A stretch of 14,703 nucleotides of DNA from Bacillota bacterium. GTDB lineage: Bacteria > Bacillota > Desulfotomaculia > Desulfotomaculales > Desulfotomaculaceae. The stretch spans positions 1 to 14,703 of the forward strand of contig JAMCWI010000142.1 of NCBI GenBank assembly GCA_023481335.1, given 5' to 3'. A program made the position numbers and the translations under genes. Of the stretch, positions 6,321-12,154 are shown piece by piece (position 1 is the stretch's first letter; each line of letters opens with the position of its first letter). The notes beneath the pieces were generated by a model, which saw only the letters and a list, made by a program, of their open reading frames with translations, made no database searches and was not told where the DNA came from.

Positions 6321-6920
6321 ATGCCTAAATCACTTATTGACTACCCGCGTTATGCAGAGTTGAAAGAAAGGTGCGATGCCCTAAAGTCAAAGCTTGTAAC
6401 CCTTTTGGATGGCGATAACCCCGGAACATTAAGAGCCGAGGCGACCGCTGCTGAAGGTGAAGCCATAGAATTGGAAGCAGTGGCAATGATTAACCCCAAG
6501 ATGGAAAGCCAAGTGGCAAAGGCCCGCAAAAAGGCTAAAGAACTGACTGACATTGCTGAAGAAAAAGAACGGCAAATCCACGTTGTACAAATAGCCCTCC
6601 AGCGCCTTGAACCAGAACTGGAAGCAGCTAAGGCAGAGGCGAGCCTCAAGGTTATTGAGGTAGTACGCCCGGAGCATGAAAAACTTGTGCCCCGAATTAT
6701 AGGCGCCCTACGGCAGCTTAACGCGGTCCTGGAGGAAGAACGTGAACTCTGTAGCCTTCTCAAACGGGAAGTTGGTTCTACTGCCTGTATAACTTCAGTT
6801 TCTCGGCTGTTAGGCGCAGGTAACAAATGGGGGAAGCCAGATCCGGGCAGTGAAAAAGACCCTGGCTCAAAATTCAACACCATTCTCAACCGTTTGCGTG
6901 AAAGAGGTTATGGCGTTTAG
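6321..6920 (+). CDS. Coiled-coil protein A2 of the duplicated A-B module
   Basis: This encodes 199 residues. The ATG at 6321 is preferred because TAGGAGG lies at 6304-6310 and the N-terminus (MPKSLIDYPRYAELKERC) aligns with A1; an upstream in-frame ATG at 6225 would run through the end of B1. A charged coiled coil spans about residues 10-155, then a Gly/Pro/Lys-rich linker (GAGNKWGKPDPGSEKD), then SKFNTILNRLRERGYGV. The leader TAGGAGGATT is shared with A1, so leader and gene were duplicated together. Near its end a hidden ATG at 6910 opens MAFS-stop in the same relative frame as the B1 start in A1, a likely vestige of an overlapping B gene. Function is unknown. Confidence 0.8.
   Translation: MPKSLIDYPRYAELKERCDALKSKLVTLLDGDNPGTLRAEATAAEGEAIELEAVAMINPKMESQVAKARKKAKELTDIAEEKERQIHVVQIALQRLEPELEAAKAEASLKVIEVVRPEHEKLVPRIIGALRQLNAVLEEERELCSLLKREVGSTACITSVSRLLGAGNKWGKPDPGSEKDPGSKFNTILNRLRERGYGV
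6865..6890 (+). repeat. 26-bp exact direct repeat, copy in A2 (likely source)
   Basis: This copy encodes SKFNTILN in the conserved C-terminal motif of A2 (compare SKLGRLVV in A1). It is therefore the functional, probably ancestral copy, and the one at 6176-6201 in B1 is the derived patch. Confidence 0.85.
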
Positions 6921-6937
6921 CTAAAGGAGGTATAACA

Positions 6938-7387
6938 GTGGGGGATATTGTTAGTTATGAAGAAGTACCGGCCAGCCAAGTACCTCTAGCAAAGCGGCTG
7001 GCTGCAATGGAGATGAAATCTTTCTGCACGGCTGACCTGGGTTTACCATATCTAAAAATCATATGGGCACAAAAGTGCGGCCATACCCGTCAATATTCAG
7101 GCCAGCTTTTTAGGAACTACGTGGAGGCCTTTGGAATCGCGTATCTTGCCGAAAAGATCATAATGCTGAATATTGAGCTTCTAGAGTACAAGGTACCCCA
7201 CACTGCAGCCCACGAGTGTCGGCACTTTTACCAGTTTAAGCATATGCCGGATTTCCCCGGTAACAATGATATTGAGTGGGATGCAAACAGATATGCGGAA
7301 CAGGCACTTAAGGCCTTGCACTACTGGCGGTGCTGTCAACGCAGCACCGCCATGAGTTGTACGGACAAAAGTTTATATATTTCTTAA
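6938..7387 (+). CDS. B2, small HExxH metallopeptidase-like protein
   Basis: This encodes 149 residues from a GTG start with AAAGGAGG at 6923-6930. The motif AAHECRHFYQF places H92, E93 and H96 in a zincin HExxH. E113 in NNDIEWDANRYAEQA could be the third metal ligand, as in gluzincin-type enzymes. There is no signal peptide, so a cytosolic zinc peptidase is a fair inference; the substrate is unknown. It is homologous to B3 and B1 and follows A2 by 17 bases, so it should be co-transcribed. The last 30 residues (WRCCQRSTAMSC...) differ from the paralogues and are encoded over a perfect 10-bp hairpin, so the C-terminus may have been altered. I cannot name a family. Confidence 0.75.
   Translation: MGDIVSYEEVPASQVPLAKRLAAMEMKSFCTADLGLPYLKIIWAQKCGHTRQYSGQLFRNYVEAFGIAYLAEKIIMLNIELLEYKVPHTAAHECRHFYQFKHMPDFPGNNDIEWDANRYAEQALKALHYWRCCQRSTAMSCTDKSLYIS
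7326..7351. repeat. Perfect 10-bp hairpin inside the 3' end of B2
   Basis: GGCGGTGCTG at 7326-7335 and CAGCACCGCC at 7342-7351 are exact reverse complements around the loop TCAACG. The stem is GC-rich and would be very stable in RNA. No T-run follows, so it is not a standard terminator. It could slow transcription or shield mRNA between B2 and B3, or mark a small palindromic insertion. Confidence 0.65.
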
Positions 7388-7402
7388 TCAATTATAGGGG
7401 GT

Positions 7403-7897
7403 GTGGTGTCAATGCGCCAATGCGAAGAAGTTTTGGAATGTTTTGTTCAGGATGATGTGATTTCAGAGGCCCAAAGAATGAAAGCGTTTTGTGAGGCCGA
7501 CCTTAAATTAGGCCCGATTCAAGTACGCTGGTTTAATGAATATCATGCAGGAATGCCAGGTAAGGGCAGGCTATTTGGTAACCTGGGCGAGAAAACATTT
7601 TCGACTGACACGGAAGGGAATAGCTTTATTTCTCCGTTGGCCGCCGGGATAAAAGAAATATGGCTTAACTTTGAACTGGAGGACAGTGTTACCGTTGCCC
7701 AAACGGTAGCACACGAGGCTCGGCACCTGTATCAGGAAATAAACCAGCATCTATTAAAACAGCGTGGAATTGAGGCTGACCATGAACAGGATGCGGTTAT
7801 ATATTCTCAGGAAGCACTTGGAGCGTACCAATACTACCCGCAACACAGTGCGTATGCTTTAAGCAGGACAAACAAAATTATTAGGCTAAAAAAATGA
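7403..7897 (+). CDS. B3, small HExxH metallopeptidase-like protein
   Basis: This encodes 164 residues if read from the GTG at 7403, or 161 from the ATG at 7412. AGGGGG at 7396-7401 is better spaced for the ATG, and the start is not settled. The active-site motif is TVAHEARHLYQE, with H104, E105 and H108 (GTG numbering). E124 or E128 in GIEADHEQDAVIYSQEA is a possible third ligand. Upstream the protein shares ADLKLGPIQVRWF and EIWLNFELE with B1 and B2. It follows B2 after 15 bases and has no A gene of its own. A strong terminator follows. It is probably an active zincin if the family is enzymatic; the target is unknown. Confidence 0.75.
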   Translation: MVSMRQCEEVLECFVQDDVISEAQRMKAFCEADLKLGPIQVRWFNEYHAGMPGKGRLFGNLGEKTFSTDTEGNSFISPLAAGIKEIWLNFELEDSVTVAQTVAHEARHLYQEINQHLLKQRGIEADHEQDAVIYSQEALGAYQYYPQHSAYALSRTNKIIRLKK

Positions 7898-7964
7898 TAT
7901 TGCCTATCCCGAGAGTGGCTTTGCTGGTACTCACCTCCTGCCCCGCAAGGCCAAGGGGCGTTAT

Positions 7965-8010
7965 CCCCGGTCGGTTTTCACCGTTTGGCCGGGGGTATTT
8001 TTTTTTTTTT
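7965..8010 (+). terminator. Rho-independent terminator after B3
   Basis: CCCCGG at 7965-7970 pairs with CCGGGG at 7989-7994. The inner CGGT and ACCG pair as well. After the bases GTA comes a run of 13 T at 7998-8010. It ends the rightward A-B gene block; the next gene converges from the right. Confidence 0.85.
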
Positions 8011-8113
8011 GCTCCGGCCAGCGTATCCCTGCTTGATGGAGATTCATTCACCATACATGATGCCCCAGGCCTGGCTGATACAGTCCTTCTCCCTGGCAAT
8101 AATAATCCAATCC

Positions 8114-8374
8114 TTATTCAGTCCATTTCATTAACTTTCTGCCCTGCTTATCTTTAAACGATCCCACAATTATCATTATGAAATCTACCAGCGCCCCGAT
8201 GCCTGCAATGCCCAGGGTTAGCAACCACAGTATCCCGGTACCTATTTTCCCGACATAAAACCGGTGGATTCCTAAAGCCCCGAAGAAAAAACATAATAGT
8301 AATGCGGCCAATCTTGATTTTGGGGAAATCTCTTCTACAGTTCCAGATTGTTGAGCCACCTGAACATCAGACAT
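8114..8374 (-). CDS. TM2-domain membrane protein
   Basis: This encodes 86 residues with an ATG start and AAGGAGGT just upstream. After a short polar N-terminus the TM2 domain follows: a first hydrophobic helix, LAALLLCFFFGALGIHRFYVG, and a second, ILWLLTLGIAGIGALVDFIM. The GxxGxHRFYxGK turn and the acidic residue in the second helix are family hallmarks. Two membrane passes with both ends on the same side are expected. TM2 proteins are widespread and their molecular role is poorly defined. It lies downstream of the secreted-protein gene on the same strand and may share its transcript. Confidence 0.9.
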   Translation of the reverse strand: MSDVQVAQQSGTVEEISPKSRLAALLLCFFFGALGIHRFYVGKIGTGILWLLTLGIAGIGALVDFIMIIVGSFKDKQGRKLMKWTE

Positions 8375-8452
8375 GAAATTACCTCCTTCGATAAATAAAC
8401 ATTTTTTTCATTATTCAATTAAATAGAAACATATACCTTCCAGTTTCAGGCA

Positions 8453-8872
8453 CTATTTTTCCGGTTTCACCCGCCCAATTACCTGCAGGCCTCTCTTTAT
8501 TCCTCCTTTTTCCGACCCAGCGCTGGCGGCACATGGGCAAGGATAACCGTACATTCCGGAATCCCCTGGCGTATGAGTGACGTATGGGGCTGCGTACGGT
8601 TCCGCTCCTCTATTGAGGCCCCAACGTACGGAACCTGCTTTCCGCCCCGCGAAAACTGGAATGCATCTGAAGATTTCATAACCCGTAGCAATTCCATAAA
8701 CCGCCTCAGGTATGTTGGAAGGCAGATCCCATTGAATATTCACTTGATATGGCGCAGAGCTCACAATAGTTACCGCTGGAGTATCAAAGGTGATACTGCC
8801 CCACCCAGCCCCCGGCCATATCAACGGCGCCACGAGCAACAAGGCGATAAAACGCATGGAACGCTTATTCAA
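8453..8872 (-). CDS. Secreted protein, weak fibronectin-III-like
   Basis: This encodes 139 residues with a clear N-terminal signal peptide (NKRSMRFIALLLVAPLIWPG, cleavage probable after GWG). The mature part has VNIQWDLPSNI...TGYEIFRC and later GMYGYPCPCAASAG, a spacing that recalls one fibronectin type III domain, though weakly. The TTG start at 8872 lies only two bases from GGGAGGT, while the next start, ATG 8857, is 17 bases away; the choice is uncertain. An extended -10 promoter lies directly upstream. Function is unknown, with export to the cell surface or medium likely. Confidence 0.55.
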   Translation of the reverse strand: MNKRSMRFIALLLVAPLIWPGAGWGSITFDTPAVTIVSSAPYQVNIQWDLPSNIPEAVYGIATGYEIFRCIPVFAGRKAGSVRWGLNRGAEPYAAPYVTHTPGDSGMYGYPCPCAASAGSEKGGIKRGLQVIGRVKPEK

Positions 8873-8895
8873 GACCTCCCTGCCAATTTTTACTA

Positions 8896-8924
8896 ATTAT
8901 AACAGAGGTATCGAGGGTAATGAA
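8896..8924 (-). promoter_or_regulatory. Extended -10 promoter for the secreted-protein gene
   Basis: On the minus strand TGTTATAAT gives a consensus -10 (8901-8896) with an extended TGn element. A weak -35, TTCATT, lies at 8924-8919, 17 bp away. Transcription would begin just before the GGGAGGT of the gene ending at 8453. Confidence 0.55.
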
Positions 8925-8935
8925 TAAAAGACACT

Positions 8936-8958
8936 AAAAAAGTTACGGTTTCCGTAAC
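8936..8958 (-). terminator. Second leftward terminator
   Basis: Minus-strand GTTACGG and CCGTAAC form a perfect 7-bp stem with loop AAA, followed by six T. It backs up the terminator at 9031-9053 and shields the promoter of the next leftward gene. Confidence 0.7.
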
Positions 8959-9030
8959 ACAGACGGGTGATTTTATAAATTGACCCTGTGAAGATGGTTC
9001 CTGCCCGTGATAACGTATCAAGAGACATAA

Positions 9031-9053
9031 GAAAAACCCTTGTAAGACAAGGG
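9031..9053 (-). terminator. Leftward terminator after the DUF6602-like gene
   Basis: Minus-strand CCCTTGT and ACAAGGG form a perfect 7-bp stem with loop CTT, followed by five T. It lies 74 bases past the stop codon of the gene at 9127 and should end that operon. Confidence 0.75.
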
Positions 9054-9126
9054 CTGTGAAATGGTTGCTTTAAAGTTGTTATATAAACCATAGAATAAGT
9101 ATCTGTGATAATTTTGTTGTTGTAGC

Positions 9127-10071
9127 CTATCTTCTCCTTTTATTACTTCTTTTATTTTTATCAAATTTCACTTTTTTAATTAAACTAACTCTTCCGGGCG
9201 GTTTACTTCCTTTTTGTGCCTTTGGTAGAGCTCCTACGCATACGGCAAATATTTCTTTACGTTCGGTATTGTCATAAATACCTTTATAAGGAAAATACAT
9301 TTTTGTCCTAAAAGCCTGTAAGTGAGCTGTTATTAAGCGCAACATTGAGAGCAAAGTCCGTTCAGGGAATTCGTGGCATCCAACCCAAAGCTCAATTGAC
9401 CCGGGAACCGTATACGGTTGAAAAATTGGCTCTGGGCTAATGATGGAACCAAATCCCTCTTTATCGGGTAACCTTGTGATTAAGTCCAGCCAGCCCTTAT
9501 TGAGCACGCTTATAAAGTCTATGTGACGCCCATTCATATTAGGTTCTTTTAAAATATCTGCATACCACTCTGCAACGGTACGTAGATTGGCGCTACATTC
9601 AAATGCAAACGCAATACACATTGTTTGCCTTTGAACAATTTTTTCAGCTCCCTTGGGCAATAAGTCTAAGTCACTGAGTGGTAATTTGCCCAAGGATTTA
9701 ATTGCAGCCATCTTTTTGCTGGCGTCAATTAATTCTTCTTTAGTTAATTTTGACTTAACTTCTATGGCTACCGCAGCGTTATCTGCAGGAATTATTGCCG
9801 CTCTTTCAGAGAAGCGTAGGGTAGGGCAATTTAAAGCATCATATATAATTACATCGGTTTGAGGAGATATATCATCATTGTCGTCCATGATAAAGCCGCT
9901 ACAAGCTGAAAACCTCTTAGGAAGATGATTATTAAGCCATTTAATTAAAACCTGTTCGGCTTCAGCGCCTCTTTCTCCATAATGAGGAACTTCTGCCTTA
10001 GCCTTCTCAAACTCAGCTATTAACATTATTCTCGCGTTATCAAAAAGGGTTTCCCTTGTTGGTTTATCCAG
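9127..10071 (-). CDS. DUF6602-like protein, probable PD-(D/E)xK fold
   Basis: The first ATG is at 10026, but AGGAGGT at 10084-10078 is spaced seven bases from an in-frame CTG at 10071. The added residues (LDKPTRETLFDNARI) run smoothly into EFEKAKAEV, so I choose CTG and 314 residues. The N-terminal half matches my memory of DUF6602: GERGAEAEQVLIKWLNNHLP, SGFIMD, ISPQTDVIIYD, then AVAIEVKS. The D58 and E89-x-K91 arrangement (ATG numbering) is the core of PD-(D/E)xK nucleases. The C-terminus is strongly basic (KNKRSNKRRR). It is the second gene of an operon with a Cro/CI-type regulator. Nuclease activity and a defence role are inferred from motif and context. Confidence 0.75.
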   Translation of the reverse strand: MDKPTRETLFDNARIMLIAEFEKAKAEVPHYGERGAEAEQVLIKWLNNHLPKRFSACSGFIMDDNDDISPQTDVIIYDALNCPTLRFSERAAIIPADNAAVAIEVKSKLTKEELIDASKKMAAIKSLGKLPLSDLDLLPKGAEKIVQRQTMCIAFAFECSANLRTVAEWYADILKEPNMNGRHIDFISVLNKGWLDLITRLPDKEGFGSIISPEPIFQPYTVPGSIELWVGCHEFPERTLLSMLRLITAHLQAFRTKMYFPYKGIYDNTERKEIFAVCVGALPKAQKGSKPPGRVSLIKKVKFDKNKRSNKRRR

Positions 10072-10099
10072 AGTATGACCTCCTTTTTATAAAGTAACA

Positions 10100-10339
10100 T
10101 TAATAAAGATCCCCCAAAAAGTCCCTATGCTCATTTTTATCCGGAACGTACTCAAACAGGTCCCCCGGCTGGCAGTCAAGAGCGGCGCAGAGTTTATTTA
10201 AAACCTCAAATTCAATTCTAGTACTCTTATCATGGTAAAGGTTTAATACAGTGTTTTTATTAAGCCCCGCCATTTCTGCCAGTTCGCTCATTTTCATTCT
10301 TTTACTGCCAAGTATTATACTGAGATTGTTTTTTATCAA
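10100..10339 (-). CDS. Cro/CI-type (XRE) transcriptional regulator
   Basis: This encodes 79 residues from a TTG start with GGAGGGG at 10352-10346. Almost the whole protein is one helix-turn-helix domain: KMSELAEMAGLNKNTVLNLY, then FEVLNKLCAALDCQPGDLFEYVPD, the typical ending of this short class. It probably represses its own operon and the divergent excisionase-like gene through the repeats at 10407-10495. The DUF6602-like gene starts 28 bases after its stop, so the two are co-transcribed. It may be the element's switch repressor or the controller of a defence pair. Confidence 0.88.
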   Translation of the reverse strand: MIKNNLSIILGSKRMKMSELAEMAGLNKNTVLNLYHDKSTRIEFEVLNKLCAALDCQPGDLFEYVPDKNEHRDFLGDLY

Positions 10340-10359
10340 TTTAATCCCCTCCTGCTTTT

Positions 10360-10389
10360 ATTATAAACTAGGGGCATACAAAATATCAA
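10360..10389 (-). promoter_or_regulatory. Leftward promoter of the regulator operon
   Basis: On the minus strand TTGATA (10389-10384) and TATAAT (10365-10360) are 18 bp apart. Transcription would start at about 10353, right at the ribosome binding site, so the leader is very short. Confidence 0.6.
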
Positions 10390-10406
10390 CCAAGGACAAA
10401 AGAATA

Positions 10407-10495
10407 TTACCCAAATAAGAAACATTCCCTTGACAGTAATATCAGGGCAAGTTAAAATATTATCAAGATAAGACATAATATTGCCCAGGTAATAC
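10407..10495. promoter_or_regulatory. Three operator-like repeats between divergent genes
   Basis: TTGCCCAGGTAATAC at 10481-10495, TTGCCCTGATATTAC on the minus strand at 10450-10436, and the weaker TTACCCAAATAAGAA at 10407-10421 share the pattern TTRCCCnnrTAwkAm. The middle copy fills the spacer of the rightward promoter almost exactly. They are plausible binding sites for the adjacent Cro/CI-type regulator. Confidence 0.5.
10430..10458 (+). promoter_or_regulatory. Rightward promoter of the excisionase-like gene
   Basis: TTGACA at 10430-10435 and TAAAAT at 10453-10458 are separated by 17 bp, a near-consensus sigma-A promoter. A repressor bound to the repeat at 10436-10450 would block it directly. 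Confidence 0.75.
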
Positions 10496-10515
10496 TTGAA
10501 AGGGGTGTTTGATAA

Positions 10516-10971
10516 TTGACTAACAAAGAATGGCCGGAGATTTTAACACCGGAAGATGTTGCTGAAATCCTTGGAATTGATGTTAAAGAGGCACGAGGGT
10601 TGATTAAGGCGGGGGATCTCCCCTTCGCGAAGATTGGCCGACAGTGGAGGACTAAACGTAGCCGGATAGAGGAATACCAAAGAGATAAGGGTTTAAGTGT
10701 TGATTTCCAGGAATTTATCTACGCCAGGCAGGACGGGCTGTTATTGGGCAATCTGTCCAGGAAATATGCCAAGGCGAGAGAAGAGGCCAAAGGGCATTAT
10801 GAGGCTATTCGGAATAAGCTGGCACCTGAATTCTATAAAGAGTTGATGGCCTTGGAGGATGCCCATAGCAGCATGGAAGCTGGGGCTATGGAAGTAGCAT
10901 ACCGACAGGGGTTTTCCGATGGTATAAAGATTATTATGCGGGCACTAGCGACGACTGATGCGAAGGTATAG
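10516..10971 (+). CDS. Excisionase/MerR-type HTH protein with helical C-terminus
   Basis: This encodes 151 residues from a TTG start with AAAGGGGTG at 10499-10506. Residues 9-58 form a winged-helix DNA-binding domain of the excisionase type (ILTPEDVAEILGI...IGRQWRTKRSRIEEYQRDKG). The C-terminal 80 residues are helical (KYAKAREEAKGHYEAIRNKL...AYRQGFSDGIKIIM), recalling the DUF6809-type helical domain in other Firmicutes proteins, a loose similarity. It is longer than a classical Xis, so it could be a regulator instead. It is transcribed divergently from the Cro/CI-type gene, as in phage switches, and the integrase lies two genes downstream. A terminator follows. Confidence 0.75.
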   Translation: MTNKEWPEILTPEDVAEILGIDVKEARGLIKAGDLPFAKIGRQWRTKRSRIEEYQRDKGLSVDFQEFIYARQDGLLLGNLSRKYAKAREEAKGHYEAIRNKLAPEFYKELMALEDAHSSMEAGAMEVAYRQGFSDGIKIIMRALATTDAKV

Positions 10972-11001
10972 AAGGCGCTTTAAATAATCTTCTGAAGTGA
11001 A

Positions 11002-11030
11002 GGCCCTGCCAGCTGGCGGGGCTTTTTTTT
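11002..11030 (+). terminator. Rho-independent terminator after the excisionase-like gene
   Basis: GCCCTGCC (11003-11010) and GGCGGGGC (11015-11022) pair with one G-U around AGCT and are followed by eight T. It separates the excisionase-like gene from the cargo gene at 11175. Confidence 0.85.
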
Positions 11031-11110
11031 GCTTCATCAACAATTCACATTTTAGAAGATGTGTACTGAAGAATGACCGTATCGAAGGACACGGATTTTT
11101 TATTTTTAAG

Positions 11111-11122
11111 AGGTAATTACCT
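11111..11122. promoter_or_regulatory. 12-bp perfect palindrome upstream of the cargo gene
   Basis: AGGTAATTACCT is its own reverse complement. It lies about 50 bases upstream of the gene at 11175, just before an AT-rich promoter-like stretch (GTTAAAATAGGTATTAAAAT). It may be an operator; no binding protein can be named. Confidence 0.35.
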
Positions 11123-11174
11123 AAATTATGTTAAAATAGGTATTAAAATATGGGTCCACCCCGGGAGGTAAGGA

Positions 11175-11999
11175 ATGATTACTATTGAGGAATACATTGC
11201 CCGAAGAAAGAAAGAAGACGGGTTAAAGGAGTCAAATATTGAGAATCGCATTGAAACCATTAGAATAATAGTGAATTATGTATTTGAATATTTTAATAAC
11301 TATATTAATATAACTGCGGCTGAAGAAAGAACCGCTTTGCACGATGAAAAAATCGATAAATACCGTCAGTATATCCAAGAGTATGATTTAGAAGTAATAG
11401 AATGGCTTGTAAGGAATTATGGGGAACACGGTAGCCGTTTAGACAGAAATATTGGTAGGCTCTTGAAGGAGTATGATTTCTTTTTGCTCTATAATGAAGA
11501 TAGCGAGTTTAGGAATGTGTCATATGATTGCTATTCTAAACTAATTAAGAAACTGCCCTTTTTAAATAATCAGACTGAAATGCTCTTTTTGTTCATAAAA
11601 GACCGCCACCGTGTCCTGAGTCAACGAAGCATGAAGTTTGATTCATTGCCAGTTATTTCAGATAGCATAACCGAGTGGATTGAAACAACCTGGACCAAGC
11701 ATCAAGTTAGTATAGTCGCCTTTGTGGAGAGATGGGTCAGCTATTTTTTAGACAATGAGTCTTTATGGCCAGCGACCCACAGGAAAAAGAGTATCGACCC
11801 AGGGGTAAAGTATGAGTACGATTTTAGGCAAAAGAATAATCTGTTTAACATCGATTCCCTATATAGAAAAATACCCAAAAAGACCTATACAAAGGGCAAG
11901 AAACAGGAGTTTGAAATATTGATGATGTATTACTGGCTACATAACGCGGAAGGAGATAGCGGTTATTGGCAAGAATATATAGAGAAAACATTGTCTTGA
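11175..11999 (+). CDS. Unrecognised accessory protein between xis-like gene and integrase
   Basis: This encodes 274 residues with an ATG start and GGGAGG at 11163-11168. It begins MITIEEYIARRKKEDGLKES and is predicted to be mainly helical, with many Tyr, Glu, Lys and Ile residues. A central segment, YDCYSKLIKKLPFLNNQTEM, and a basic patch near the C-terminus (KKTYTKGKKQ) stand out. There is no signal peptide or clear membrane span, and no catalytic motif I can name. The gene looks more AT-rich than the phage structural genes, which suggests a separate origin. Its place between a terminator and the integrase is where integrative elements carry cargo such as defence or fitness genes. That role is inference only. 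Confidence 0.75.
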   Translation: MITIEEYIARRKKEDGLKESNIENRIETIRIIVNYVFEYFNNYINITAAEERTALHDEKIDKYRQYIQEYDLEVIEWLVRNYGEHGSRLDRNIGRLLKEYDFFLLYNEDSEFRNVSYDCYSKLIKKLPFLNNQTEMLFLFIKDRHRVLSQRSMKFDSLPVISDSITEWIETTWTKHQVSIVAFVERWVSYFLDNESLWPATHRKKSIDPGVKYEYDFRQKNNLFNIDSLYRKIPKKTYTKGKKQEFEILMMYYWLHNAEGDSGYWQEYIEKTLS

Positions 12000-12154
12000 A
12001 TACAATAGCTTCTTGGCATGTGACTTTCTCTACCGGAGTGTGATTATATGATTAGTAACAACCAAATACAAAATATTGTAACATAATAGGGGTAATTCTA
12101 GGATATTTCCTTGTACAATAACCTCAAAACACGAATGTGATAGGGGCTTATACG

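Noticed and set aside
6176..6890. Diversity-generating retroelement explanation for the 26-bp repeat
   Set aside because: The two copies are identical, with no adenine-directed changes, and no reverse transcriptase gene is visible in the window.
7894..8157. 87-residue rightward ORF after B3
   Set aside because: It runs straight through the terminator hairpin and T-run (producing a FFFF stretch), lacks a ribosome binding site and overlaps the end of the convergent TM2 gene.
8573..8896. 107-residue rightward ORF
   Set aside because: It lies antisense to the secreted-protein gene, which has a signal peptide and a promoter; no ribosome binding site supports the antisense frame.
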